64,000 nt of DNA from JAJRTE01 sp964418585 (GTDB lineage: Bacteria; Myxococcota_A; UBA796; JAJRTE01). The notes below the pieces were generated by a model. The model ran no database searches and had not been told where the DNA came from. It was given only the letters and a program-made list of their open reading frames with translations. Location: positions 4,688-68,687 of the forward strand of contig CAYQMG010000169.1 in assembly GCA_964418585.1 (NCBI GenBank). The letters run 5' to 3'. This document shows positions 8,849 through 18,900 of this stretch, in pieces. The position numbers and the translations under genes are program-made. Positions within the stretch are counted from its first letter, which is position 1; every line of letters begins with the position of its first letter.

Positions 8849-8916
8849 TCGGGGGGTGGCCGAGTGGCTCGGTGTGCGTCATGTGGCAGTTTCGGACACG
8901 ATCAGGGAGGCAACCT

Positions 8917-11073
8917 GTGAGATTCCTGTCGAACCGGTTCCGCATTGCAGCAACGGGCCAGGGAGCGGCGCTTGTGGTCGTCCTCCAGTCCCTGGCGCCG
9001 CACAGTGTCGAGGCGGTGTCCACCCAGAAGGTGGTGCACCGAACCCCGGCCGATTTCGGAGCCGGGGAACTCGAGAAGGTGCAGGTGAGCGATCTGGGCG
9101 TTCTTTCGCTTGCGCCGGGTGTGGAGCGGGTGGCGCAGGTGGACGACCCCATCATCTGGGACCTGGCGTTGGACTCCTCCGGGGGGGTCCTGCTCGGGAC
9201 CGGGAGCGATGGACACCTGTACCGGTACGATCCGGACGGTGGGTCGTTGGACTTGTTGGCCGATTTCGAGGAACAGCAGGTCACGGCGGTCGCCGTGGCG
9301 CCGGATGGGACGGTTTTGGCCGGTGTTTCACCGGGTGCCCGGATCTATGCGCTCCGGCCCGACGTTCCATCCGGGACAGCCCCTCAGGACGCCTGGACCG
9401 TGGCCGGGGAATTCGAGGCCGGGTATCTGTGGGACCTGGAGGTGAGTCCGGACGGGCGGGTCTTCGTGGCCGCCGGAGATCCCGGCGGGGTGTTCGTGGG
9501 CAAGCCTGGCGGGACGTTCGAATCGATCCTCGATACGGACGAGGCCCACGTGTTGGCGCTTGCACTTCACGACGATACCTTGCTGGCGGGGAGTGCGAAC
9601 AGTGGATACGTCTACCGGGTGGATTTGGGGGGGCGGAAGCGCAGGGTGACGGTGCTGCTCGACGCCCCGGGACAGGAAGCCAGGCAGGTCCTCGTCGCCC
9701 CGGATGGTGCGGTCTGGGTGCTCACGTTGGGGCAGGAGCCATCCGATTTTGAAGAAGACCATGTGCTGGCCGGCCTGCTTGGAGCCGTGGACGACGTTGC
9801 AGGCGATCCAGGAGTTGACGTGGACACGCGGATCTACCGGATCGAGGCCGGTCGATCTCCTGAATGTCTGTGGCACGGTGTGAATGTGATGGGTCACAGT
9901 CTGGCCTGGCAGGGAGGCCGCGCTGTGCTGGGGTTGGGCGATCGGGGGCGTCTGGTCGGTGTGAGCGCCGACCGACATGTGGCCCTTCTGACGGACATTG
10001 CCGGGGAACAGGTGACCGCGATGGTCCGGGGTTCTGTGCTGTGGGTGGCGGCGAGCAACCCGGCGGCTCTGTATCAGGCGGGTGCGCGGCCGGAGGAGAG
10101 CGGGCGATTCACATCCGAAGTGATCGACAGCGGCCTGCACGCCACCTGGGGGCGAATCGATGTGTTTCAGGAGGAGCCGTGTGGGGGCCGGGTCCGGGTC
10201 GAGACGCGGTCCGGAAACACGGATCGGCCTGACACCACGTGGAGCCGGTGGCAGTCGGCGACGGAACGAATCCAGAGTCCTCCGGCCCGGTATCTCCAGT
10301 ATCGATTGGGGCTCGCTGCCCGGGGCGGTGCGTTCCCGCGTGTGCGTGAAGTCGACGTTTACTACCGCCCTGCCAACTCGAGGCCGACGCTGGAGGAGAT
10401 CCAGGTGCTGGATCCCGGGATCCGCATTCAGCCCAAGGAGGACTTTCGGTCCGAGCCGGTGCCTCGAGGCATCAATCAGCCCAAGGAGCCGCCGGCCGAG
10501 CCGCAGGTCAAGAAGAAGGAAGAACCCGGGACGCAAGGTGTTCTGTGGAAGGCGACGGACCCTGACGGGGACGAGTTGGCCTACGACGTGGCGTTGCGGG
10601 TCGCCGGCGCGTCCACGTGGGAGCCCCTGGCACACGACCGTCGCGAGCGGTTCATCAACTTTGACGCGGCCGCCATGCCGGATGGGTGGTACCAGGTGCG
10701 GGTGACGGTCCGGGACGCCCCATCCAACCTGCCGGAGGAGGTCCTGTCGGATCAGCGTGTGAGCGCACCGTTCCCGGTGGACCACACTCCTCCCGTACTT
10801 CGTATCGTGTCCCGGAAGGAGCGCGGTGACGTGCTCGAGGTGGAGGTGGAGGCCACGGATGAGACCACCTACTTGCGGGCCGCGCGGCACGCATTGGACG
10901 GGGGCGTGTTCCAGCCTGTGTTCCCGGTGGATGGCGTGTTCGACAGCCGCGTCGAGCGATTCCAGGTGTCGGTTCCGGGGATCGCCGGTGACGGGCAGGG
11001 GCGTCACGTGGTGGTGGTTGCCGTTGAGGACGGTGTGGGCAACGTGGCCACGGTGAGTGTCCGTGTTCCTTGA
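8917..11073 (+). CDS. Exported beta-propeller protein with C-terminal Ig/FN3-like domains
   Basis: A 718-residue protein with a signal peptide (hydrophobic GAALVVVLQSLAPHS, ending SVEA). Residues about 55-390 form a propeller: repeated blades such as GVLLGTGSDGHLYRYDPDG, GTVLAGVSPGARIYAL and TLLAGSANSGYVYRVD, each pairing a Gly-rich strand with an aspartate turn. After a charged Pro/Lys linker (about 515-550, PKEPPAEPQVKKKEEPG) come two beta-sandwich modules, one starting ATDPDGDELAYDVALRV and the other with TPPVLRIV. The GTG at 8917 is chosen because GGGAGG lies 6 bases upstream and the signal peptide then sits at the N-terminus. An ATG at 8845 overlaps the previous stop and is the alternative. 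Probably an extracytoplasmic scaffold or binding protein; ligand unknown. Confidence 0.75.
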   Translation: MRFLSNRFRIAATGQGAALVVVLQSLAPHSVEAVSTQKVVHRTPADFGAGELEKVQVSDLGVLSLAPGVERVAQVDDPIIWDLALDSSGGVLLGTGSDGHLYRYDPDGGSLDLLADFEEQQVTAVAVAPDGTVLAGVSPGARIYALRPDVPSGTAPQDAWTVAGEFEAGYLWDLEVSPDGRVFVAAGDPGGVFVGKPGGTFESILDTDEAHVLALALHDDTLLAGSANSGYVYRVDLGGRKRRVTVLLDAPGQEARQVLVAPDGAVWVLTLGQEPSDFEEDHVLAGLLGAVDDVAGDPGVDVDTRIYRIEAGRSPECLWHGVNVMGHSLAWQGGRAVLGLGDRGRLVGVSADRHVALLTDIAGEQVTAMVRGSVLWVAASNPAALYQAGARPEESGRFTSEVIDSGLHATWGRIDVFQEEPCGGRVRVETRSGNTDRPDTTWSRWQSATERIQSPPARYLQYRLGLAARGGAFPRVREVDVYYRPANSRPTLEEIQVLDPGIRIQPKEDFRSEPVPRGINQPKEPPAEPQVKKKEEPGTQGVLWKATDPDGDELAYDVALRVAGASTWEPLAHDRRERFINFDAAAMPDGWYQVRVTVRDAPSNLPEEVLSDQRVSAPFPVDHTPPVLRIVSRKERGDVLEVEVEATDETTYLRAARHALDGGVFQPVFPVDGVFDSRVERFQVSVPGIAGDGQGRHVVVVAVEDGVGNVATVSVRVP

Positions 11074-11130
11074 ACGGTCGTCTGCTTCTGGTGGACTCCG
11101 GTTGCCCGTCACCGAGCAAAAGGAGATGAG

Positions 11131-12441
11131 GTGGCACGCTCTTCCGACTGGTTCCTGCACCCGCTCCTGTGGGGACTCCTGCTCCTGCTCGGGATCGTCA
11201 CCCTGGCCCGGCAGCTCGAGCCGGAGCGGAGCCGTGAGCGTGCCATGCGTGCCTTTGCCGACCGTCATCTTCTGGCCCGTCAGGAACCAGTGGCCGGGTC
11301 GGAGAGGGAGCCCGGGGAACCGGGATTGCTCGAGGGCGGGGGCGGCGAGGAATTGGCCGCCAATGTGCCGTTTGAGAACTGGTACCTGGACGACGCCACC
11401 GACCCGGACGTATGCGCGTTCGACTTTGCCCCTCGAGACGTGGACCGGTTGGTGGTGCACGGCCGGGGTCGGACTCTGTCCAACGGGACCGAGATCCTGC
11501 TTTCTGGTCAGGACCTTGCCTTCCTCGGGTGGGTCGCCTTCACTTACCGGATCAATCCCCATTTCCTGTTGGGCGTCATGGTGGCGGAGTCGAACGGCAA
11601 CTGTTCTGCTGTGTCCCACGCGGGTGCCCAGGGGTGTTTCCAGATCACCTATCGTCAGGGAGCGGGCCAGCTCAAGAACAGTTTTCCGGACCGGGTGGCA
11701 AGTTGGTACTGGGCCGCCCGGACCAATCTGGCCGGGAGAATCGGCGGTGGAGACGCAGACAGAGGATACTGGCCCGCCGACCTCTACGTACCGCCGGAAG
11801 TCTACTTCGATGACCCGGCCGCCCGGGGAAGCGCGCAACTGCGCATGACCATCGACCCGGTCGCCACCCTCACCACCTCGGACCGGTTCGGCGACGTGGA
11901 GGTCAGTTCGGTGGCGAGCTTTTCTTTCGGCGTGGTCGGGGCTGCACTCTATTTCCACTATCTCAACCACTACTTGTACAGTCACGTGGGCCAGATCGGG
12001 GACATCATTCGGGATTTTCTGTCTGAACCCGGGGCCAAGGCCTGGTGGATGGCGGCTGCTTACAACCAGGGTGGACCGCGCACCTTGATCACACTCGGGC
12101 GTCGAGGCGCGGACGACTTCTGGCGATACACCGCGGCCCCGGTCGTCGAGTACGCCTCCACGGTCGCCGACTACTGCGAGCAGTTTCAGACCGCGCCGAA
12201 AACCTACGGCGGAACCATGACCTGGGGACGTTTCTCGGATTTTCTCGAGCAACTCCGTTGGACCTACTCCGAGGTTCCCATCGACTGGAACGCCGTGCGA
12301 GCACGGGTGCGCGAACAGCATTTCGTCTCCGGCACCATCGATCTTGCCCGGGACTTGCCCGCCGTCTTCCGAACCATGCTCGCCGCCGATCCTCACCTGG
12401 CTGCCGAGGAGCCGGTGCTCGACCACCATGTGACTTTCTGA
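11131..12441 (+). CDS. Membrane-anchored lytic murein transglycosylase (SLT domain)
   Basis: A 436-residue protein with one N-terminal transmembrane anchor (residues 8-28, LLWGLLLLLGIVTLA). A soluble-lytic-transglycosylase domain follows: VMVAESNGNCSAVSH places the catalytic Glu at 153, followed by GAQGCFQIT, which corresponds to the family's G-x-MQ-I segment. A later AAYNQGG motif (around 305) is the second SLT signature. These enzymes cut the MurNAc-GlcNAc bond with formation of 1,6-anhydro-MurNAc. The domain is interrupted by about 100 residues between the two motifs, longer than in Slt70. The GTG at 11131 has AGGAG 7 bases upstream. It ends the plus-strand envelope run. Confidence 0.85.
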   Translation: MARSSDWFLHPLLWGLLLLLGIVTLARQLEPERSRERAMRAFADRHLLARQEPVAGSEREPGEPGLLEGGGGEELAANVPFENWYLDDATDPDVCAFDFAPRDVDRLVVHGRGRTLSNGTEILLSGQDLAFLGWVAFTYRINPHFLLGVMVAESNGNCSAVSHAGAQGCFQITYRQGAGQLKNSFPDRVASWYWAARTNLAGRIGGGDADRGYWPADLYVPPEVYFDDPAARGSAQLRMTIDPVATLTTSDRFGDVEVSSVASFSFGVVGAALYFHYLNHYLYSHVGQIGDIIRDFLSEPGAKAWWMAAAYNQGGPRTLITLGRRGADDFWRYTAAPVVEYASTVADYCEQFQTAPKTYGGTMTWGRFSDFLEQLRWTYSEVPIDWNAVRARVREQHFVSGTIDLARDLPAVFRTMLAADPHLAAEEPVLDHHVTF

Positions 12442-12541
12442 ACACCGGGATTCAGGGCGTATCTCTCGCCCGGACCATTGCATTCCCGGAGAGGCTCCAG
12501 GGGCTCGGAGGGCGTTTCGGTCGCCTGAATGCAGGAACGGC

Positions 12542-12570
12542 TTGACAACTCGGCCATCACCATCTATCAA
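12542..12570 (+). promoter_or_regulatory. Promoter of the CBM48 gene
   Basis: A perfect TTGACA (12542-12547), a 17-base spacer and TATCAA (12565-12570). The expected transcript would carry a leader of about 115 bases before the ATG at 12693. Confidence 0.6.
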
Positions 12571-12631
12571 GCCGGATTTGTGACTTGCCCGTCCTGCCCT
12601 CGGCAGGGACGAGGCACCGAACGGTCGGAGG

Positions 12632-12660
12632 CTGCCCCCCGCCTTTTTGCAGGGGGGTGG
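12632..12660 (+). promoter_or_regulatory. Leader hairpin upstream of the CBM48 gene
   Basis: CTGCCCCCC (12632-12640) can pair with GGGGGGTGG (12652-12660) around a loop containing TTTTT. A competing shorter hairpin, GGAGGC with GCCTTT (12627-12646), would itself be followed by T residues. The arrangement resembles an attenuator, but the pairing is only inferred by eye. Confidence 0.3.
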
Positions 12661-12692
12661 ACCGAGGCCAACATGGGTGAGGATTGTCGATC

Positions 12693-12989
12693 ATGCTCAA
12701 GAAGAACTACTCCAGCACGGGCAAGTACTGCCGGGTCACCTTCAAGCTCCCTCCCGAGATCGAGGCGGAGACCGCTGCCGTGCTTGGGGACTTCAACGAC
12801 TGGAACCCGGAGGCCCGGCCGATGAAGAAACTCAAGAAGGGGGGCTTCAGCGCCACCGTCTCCTTGAGTGCTCCAGCCGAGTATCGGTTTCGCTATCTCC
12901 TCGACGGCACGCGGTGGGAAAACGATGCCGATGCAGACGGGTACGAACAGAACGCATTCGGGACCGAGGACAGCGTGCTGAAGGTCTGA
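12693..12989 (+). CDS. Small stand-alone CBM48 / isoamylase early-set domain protein
   Basis: A 98-residue protein consisting of little more than one carbohydrate-binding module of the CBM48/AMPK-glycogen-binding type. VLGDFNDWNPEARPM, AEYRFRYLLDG and the following W-E-ND turn (WENDADAD) are the family's signature, including the Trp that stacks on alpha-glucan. In glycogen branching and debranching enzymes and in AMPK beta this module is attached to a catalytic partner; here it is free. It may target glycogen or regulate a partner. The ATG at 12693 is preceded by GTGAGGA. It has its own promoter and leader hairpin and is convergent with the next gene (5 bases between stops). Confidence 0.85.
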   Translation: MLKKNYSSTGKYCRVTFKLPPEIEAETAAVLGDFNDWNPEARPMKKLKKGGFSATVSLSAPAEYRFRYLLDGTRWENDADADGYEQNAFGTEDSVLKV

Positions 12990-12994
12990 GCCTG

Positions 12995-15775
12995 TCACCC
13001 GTGCGGGGCAACAGGCGCTCGAATCCCCGGGTCGCCCGGAGGCCTGGCGTCAGGCGTGGCCGTGGGGCCCGGCGCTCCCGGCGCCGTCAGACTGTGGGGC
13101 GGGATGTGCTCCAGACCTTTGTGCGGGGCCATCGGTTGCCCCGGATTGGCCGGGGGAACGAGTTGGTTCTCCCTGGTGGAGAGGCACCCGTGTCCGTCCG
13201 GAGGATGACGGGGCAAACGGTACAGGTCCAGGGTGTCCCCCCATTGCCTCCGGCGCTGCGCCGCCACCTGCTCCGGAGGCCAGTAGTACTCCACCCGCCG
13301 GGGCGTGTCGGACTCGTCGCGCACCAGCACCACGAACGAGTATGCACGATTCCCATCCAGGCGGAGCCGCACCGATGCGTGAGGCACCGGACTGGGGTAG
13401 TGGTGCACCAGTTCGCAAGATTCGCCCTCATCGACTCGAGCACGGATTTCCTCGAGCAGAGCCTGTTCGGGCAGTGAGATTTGCACCCCTTGACTTTGCC
13501 AGATCCGGTACCCGAACACGCCGGTCAACACCAGTGCGATGATGGTGGGGACGAGCAACCAGTGGAAACGGTTCATGCGCTGCTTCAGGAAGACCCAAAG
13601 TGCTTGATTGACCTGGGCCTTGTCCGTGCGTCCGATCACGAGCCAGGCCAGCAAATAGAAAGCCGCGCCACCGCCGGCGCCGACCACTTTCAGCATGGTG
13701 TAGAAGCGGCTCGGATTGTCCACCTGCGTATCCAGGAAGTAGTCATACAGCGCGGTGCCGAACAGGGCTGCCAACGACACCACCAGAAGGTAGCGGAGCG
13801 TTCGTCGCCACCGTGCCAGGGGGTCGTTGAGCACCTGGTGAAGTCCTTTGTTCAGTTCGTCCAGGGTCGGACGTTCGTCTGGCGTCCCATCCAGGCACCG
13901 GCGGACCAGACGCACCAGCGGCCCCACGCTGATGTCGGTCGCGCCACTCAGCCGCTCCTCGAGACGTTCCAGCATCTGCTGTGGACTCGTCTTGCGTGTG
14001 AGCAGGAGGCCGGCCAGCACCCCGATTGCGTAGGCATCGTCGCTGTAGGTCGGCACAAACGGACGTTCGTCCCCGCGGTGTTCCAGATAGCGCGGCAGTC
14101 GTTCCGGAGCCACGAAAAATGCTGCCGCAGCCTCCCGTTGGGCCTCGGTCGGTCGTTCAGAGGACAGGCGCACGTCCCACCGTCCCCTGAGTTCCTCGGT
14201 GGCCAGTTCCGCTGTGATGGTCTGAGCCCCGAGCGGTGAGAGTGCAGGGGCTGCGTCGCCCTCTCCGAGGGACACCCACCGAATCTCAAGCTGTGACAGC
14301 GTGAGGACCTCCTGGTTTCCCGTGTTCCGGGCCTGCTGCACCGCGCGGGTGATCGCCTTCAGCAACTCGATGAGCGCGCGGGCCGACGAGGGACCCCGGT
14401 CGGCAACCAGGGTATCCACGGGAGGCGGGAGGTAGAGCGGACTCCGGTTCACCACCTGCGCCGGCGCCAGGGGCTCACTCTCGAGCGTCGTGGTTACGTG
14501 CCGCCTCGTCCCAGTGGTTTTCACTTCCGTGCGTGTCCGCGGTCGACCGGGCCGGGGCGTATCGGTCCGGCGCACTTCGTCTCGAGCCGGCGTCTGGGTG
14601 GCGAAAGCCTCGAGCCGGTGCCGCAGGTCTTCTGCGCGCGGCAAGGTCGCCATGAGCAGAGGTTTCACCAGCGGGGTGGCGAATCGATAGATGAATCTCC
14701 CGTTGTCGGGAGTGAGCCCGACCAGTCCGGCGAGTTCCAGGGGCAGAAGCGTCTCGGCAGAGATTTCCTCCACCTCGAGTCCTTCCACCAGGCGCTCGAG
14801 AGCCTCCAGGATGTGTCGACTTCGCCCCTTGGCATTCGAGAGCATGGTGCTCAGGCCCTGGCGGATGAGGTCGCGTCCGGGTTGGGCGAGTCCCTCCGCC
14901 CGGGCGAGCCATTCCCAGAGCCATTTGGGAGGGGGGGTAGTGTCTTCGCGGAAGGTTTCCAGAAGGGCGATACCGAGCGTTGCGTCCGCGTGGATGGCTT
15001 CCATGAAGAGTTCCAGGAACCCCACGTAGCCGCCGGTGACGCGCACCAGCACGCCAATCAGGTCATCGGGGAGTCCGCCCGGCAACGGGGAGAGTTCCCA
15101 GAGGTCTTTCTCCGAAAAGGGTGCCACCACGTAGCGGTCGGTGCGTACGTAGAGGGGGGATGTGTGATACCCTGTGCCTTCCGGGATGGCTTCACCGCTC
15201 AAAAAGTCCGAATGGCCGGTCATCACCAGGCGCAGCACCTGCTGCCGTCCGTTGTTGTCCAGGGCTGCCCGCAACACCCGTTGCAACCGCTCACTTACGA
15301 CCCAGGGGATCTCGTGCATGGACTCCAGAACAATCACCGGCCAGTATCGCGCACCTTGGGTGAGGGTGGCGAAATGCAGGAGGAGTTCGTCCAGGCTTCC
15401 GCTCAAACCCTCGCCGGCTGTATCTCCCTGTTCACCATCGGGTGACAGGGCGCGGGCGAAACTGGAAGCAAGGGTGGTCCGGATGGCCTGGTCCCAGGCA
15501 CCCCCTTCCCTGGAAGGGTCGGCGCCGTCGTCGAGTCGTCTCACCACGTGCGAGAGTCGGGCAAAGTCGACCCAGACGATCACGGTCTGGTCGTCGATGC
15601 CCCGAATGATGTCATTGGCCAGGCGATGCAGGTCCGCGCCCGGTGGCCCCATGATGGCCACGGCAGAGCCTCGGCGGAGTTGAGCTGCGGTCGAGCCGAG
15701 GGCCTTGAGGACCGTGCCTCGGTTCGTCATCGGGATCAGCCCCGGTCGGATGTCGTCCTGCACTCGCCTGGTCAC
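12995..15775 (-). CDS. Membrane protein with degenerate ATPase and pseudokinase-like C-lobe
   Basis: A 926-residue protein not recognised as any named family. Residues about 20-330 have the layout of a STAND/AAA ATPase, but the P-loop reads GPPGADLHR (43-51), lacking the GK[ST] triad, and the Walker B-like strand reads PVIVLESMHE, without the usual Asp. Residues about 490-655 align by eye to the C-lobe of Ser/Thr kinases: VAPERL matches the APE motif, DDAYAIGVLAGLLLT the DVYALG helix, and RRCLDGTPDERPTLDEL the final subdomain. The HRD and DFG positions are replaced and no glycine-rich N-lobe is evident, so it should not phosphorylate. Three transmembrane helices follow (about 658-680, 695-720, 735-758), then a Pro-rich tail. 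The GTG at 15775 has AGGAG 9 bases upstream; an ATG at 15730 is an alternative. It lies 162 bases downstream of the giant gene on the same strand. Confidence 0.75.
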   Translation of the reverse strand: MTRRVQDDIRPGLIPMTNRGTVLKALGSTAAQLRRGSAVAIMGPPGADLHRLANDIIRGIDDQTVIVWVDFARLSHVVRRLDDGADPSREGGAWDQAIRTTLASSFARALSPDGEQGDTAGEGLSGSLDELLLHFATLTQGARYWPVIVLESMHEIPWVVSERLQRVLRAALDNNGRQQVLRLVMTGHSDFLSGEAIPEGTGYHTSPLYVRTDRYVVAPFSEKDLWELSPLPGGLPDDLIGVLVRVTGGYVGFLELFMEAIHADATLGIALLETFREDTTPPPKWLWEWLARAEGLAQPGRDLIRQGLSTMLSNAKGRSRHILEALERLVEGLEVEEISAETLLPLELAGLVGLTPDNGRFIYRFATPLVKPLLMATLPRAEDLRHRLEAFATQTPARDEVRRTDTPRPGRPRTRTEVKTTGTRRHVTTTLESEPLAPAQVVNRSPLYLPPPVDTLVADRGPSSARALIELLKAITRAVQQARNTGNQEVLTLSQLEIRWVSLGEGDAAPALSPLGAQTITAELATEELRGRWDVRLSSERPTEAQREAAAAFFVAPERLPRYLEHRGDERPFVPTYSDDAYAIGVLAGLLLTRKTSPQQMLERLEERLSGATDISVGPLVRLVRRCLDGTPDERPTLDELNKGLHQVLNDPLARWRRTLRYLLVVSLAALFGTALYDYFLDTQVDNPSRFYTMLKVVGAGGGAAFYLLAWLVIGRTDKAQVNQALWVFLKQRMNRFHWLLVPTIIALVLTGVFGYRIWQSQGVQISLPEQALLEEIRARVDEGESCELVHHYPSPVPHASVRLRLDGNRAYSFVVLVRDESDTPRRVEYYWPPEQVAAQRRRQWGDTLDLYRLPRHPPDGHGCLSTRENQLVPPANPGQPMAPHKGLEHIPPHSLTAPGAPGPTATPDARPPGDPGIRAPVAPHG

Positions 15776-15937
15776 GCTCCGGTTCTCCTGATGGTCGCCT
15801 CCGCCCTTTCTGGTTTTCCTCGGCGCATTCCGGCGCTTCGATTGCAAACCCCTCTGCTACAAAGACACCGGACGAAAAGGGTTTGTTCCAGGTTCATCCA
15901 GTGATTTCTGCACGTTCCTCGTGCCGGTGGCCACGGG

Positions 15938-18900
15938 TCAAGTCCGGGATAGCTCTTCGTGAATTCGTCGAACTCGAGGCCGAACGTCCCCCAACCGGTT
16001 GCGAATGACGGAGGGATACATGTCCAGTGGGAATGAGTATACCCCATCTTGCACCGTGAGTGCCAGTGTGAGCGTCAAGTTGTCCAGTGCCCGGTGGAGG
16101 CTGTCGAAGGGAATGATTCGCCAGATCTCCGGCCCGAACTCGCTCTCCAACACAGTCCGCAACTCATCTTCGGTGAACCGGTCGATCCCTGCCGCCACCA
16201 TGGTGAGCAGGATGAGTTGCTGGGCCTGGGTCATGACACGAGGGCTGGTGAAGTGTGTGTACAGTTGCTCCTCGATCTGGACGGCCACTCCGTCCACATC
16301 CTCGCGCTGGATCCTTCGGTCCAGTCGCCGCTCCCGTGCCAACCGTTCGTCGAGTCGGGCGATGAGTTGGTCGCAGAAAAGCTGGATGATCCACGGCACC
16401 CGGTAGGTCCTTTCCACCACCATGTCGAGAAGCCCCTGCGAGGCCAATTCGATGTCGAGCGCACCGAGTGGGTTCCGGACCAGGCTCCTTGCCGCCTCCA
16501 GGCTGAGCGCACCCAGACGGATGAAGGTGGTGAAGTTGTGGAAGGCCGAACGAGGGTTGTGCCGGAGTTCATGAACCTTCACGTACCCGGCCATGACCAG
16601 ACGGAGCACGCCTGCATTCACCAGGCTCCGCAGGTTCCACATCAACGTCTCCGCCTCCCGCTCGGCCGCTTCTCCTGGATGATCGTAGATACCATCGATC
16701 TCGTCCAGGAGCAGAACCACCGGATGGCGCCCATGCTTCAGTCGCTCGGTCAGTTGCAAACGAGCTCGCCCGGGATCCAGGTCCGGTCCCTGAAGTGACC
16801 GGCCGATCTCCCGCCAGACGGCGTCCGGGTCCAGCCGGGCACAATCCAGGTAGATCACACGGGCACGCTCTCCAAGACTCGTCATCAGCAATTCCCGTAT
16901 CTTGAGCAGCAGGCTGGTCTTGCCGATCTTCCTCGAGCCCACCACGGCGAACGCCTTGTCGGGATGCCGGAGAATTTCGTCAATTTCGGACTCCCGCCCG
17001 ACGAACAGCACGTCCATGGCCCGTCCCATCAGCGGCCCGACCAACTGGTAGGGCGAGATGTGCTTGAACTGGAATCCGGCATCGGTCAGCAGGTCCAGGA
17101 ATGCCCGGCGCCCATCCCGGGCCAGAGCCACGTGAGCAAGACGACGCTCCGTCAGCCTCAACAGGCGCTCCCCCAGAAGCTCCCGCTCACTGCTCATCGT
17201 CTCCTCGCCCCATCCCGAGTCCGGCCCCCCCTTGCGCTCGAAAATGAATCCAATTCCATGACTCCCGGGTTCGTCCGAAGGTTCGGCAAGATCGGCCCGC
17301 TGCACGATTTCGCGCAAATGCTCCATCTCCAGAAAAGTCACCCCGTCCGGGGCGCCGAACACCCTTGCCCGGGATAGCCGGGGGATCCGGAGGGAAGACA
17401 GGTCCAGGGTGAACGCCTGGAGTCCGTCGATGTGCTCCTCCCGAAGGTTTGAACTCTCCACCGAAAACAAGGACGCCCATTCCCGCACCAGGTTGCGGAA
17501 AGTCTCGGTCCCGGGCTTCTCGCTCCACGCACGGAACCGCCGCGCCAGGCTAACCAGGCGTTCCCATCGGCTCACCGCCGATTCCAGCACTTCCGATGCC
17601 TGGGGACCGCTCCCGGGGAGCAGCCCGAGAAACACCAGAAAGTCCTTCACCTGTCCCTTGCTCCCCAGCCGGCGCTGAAGCACCGGGTACAGAGAAAGCG
17701 GAATGCGCCCGGCCACATCCTCCGCCTCCAGGAGCCGGTGGCGAAGGGTCGCTTCCTCCCCCGGCTCGAACGGATGGTTGGCCGCCAGCCATCTCCGAAA
17801 CAGGGGGATGGCCACCGCGTAGCACGGTTCGTCAAAGCCACTCACACGCCGGACCAGACCCAGCGTGTCCAGGTCGCTCATCAACCGCTCCACATCCATC
17901 ACCGCGAGCAGGTGGGACAGGGCACAGCGATAGTCCAGGCTGCGGAACAACCCCGCTTGCAGGTGCCCTCGAACCGCACCCACCGTGACCCGAAGATACT
18001 TGACATCTCCCTGGAACAGCACGGCATTCGCTGCATACAGCCGCTTCGACCGGTTCCCCTTCGCACGGACCCGGGTCATCACGTCGTCGGCCAGAATCAT
18101 GCCCGAACGCAGGTCCTTCCGCCCCACTCGAGTGCGCGCCGACCCGACTGCAGCCAGGGCCAGACGGTGAAGGAAAGGCAGTGTGCGGACCCGCTCCTTG
18201 AATGGTCGGGTCAGGGTTGGCAGAACCTTTTGCAGGAACAGGTGCAGCTCCTCGGGCTCGCCTTGAACGGTCCGCTCGTCGGCTCCCCACCCGAGCCAGC
18301 TTTCTGCACGATAGTTCGCCAGGGATTCAGCCAGGACCTGGACGATCGAGAGATTCCATCCCGCGTGGGCCACCAGTTTTCGGAGTATGGGCCGCGAAAC
18401 CACCACCCGGGACCTGTCCAGAATCTCTCGAGCCCGGTTCAGGTGCTCTTCCCGCGACCGGGGATTCCCCGCAGGGTAGGGCAGGTCGATATCGATGGGA
18501 TGAACGCGGCCGGCGAACGGGGAGGGCGGCAATGCGATCCGGGTCAGGGTGGCGCGATCCATCACCAGGAGGAGGTGCACCTTGTGCGAAGGATGATCCA
18601 CCAGGTCCGAGAGCCAGCGGATGATTTCGGAAGCCGCATCTCCTGGAAGCGACCCGAATGCTCGAGAGGTCTTGAGAAACATTACCCAGAGAGATTCCGC
18701 GGATTCCACCGCCTGGTAGAGGACCTGCTCCAGCACTGCCGCAGGGTCGGCGCGGAGAGTTCCCCGTTCAGGGGCCTGGTCGATGAGTCGCCGGGTCAGG
18801 AGTTCGCGGGCGAGGCGGGAGGTCAACCACCAGGCGGGCGGGCCGCCCTCGTCAGCCCGGCGCGCTCTGGCAATCAAGGAAGTCAGGTCCAGCAGCACGA

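Noticed and set aside
8851..8869. A stretch resembling the 5' part of a Ser/Leu tRNA (GGTGGCCGAGTGGCT).
   Set aside because: No anticodon arm, T arm or matching acceptor 3' strand follows; it lies at the junction of two genes and is most likely coincidence.
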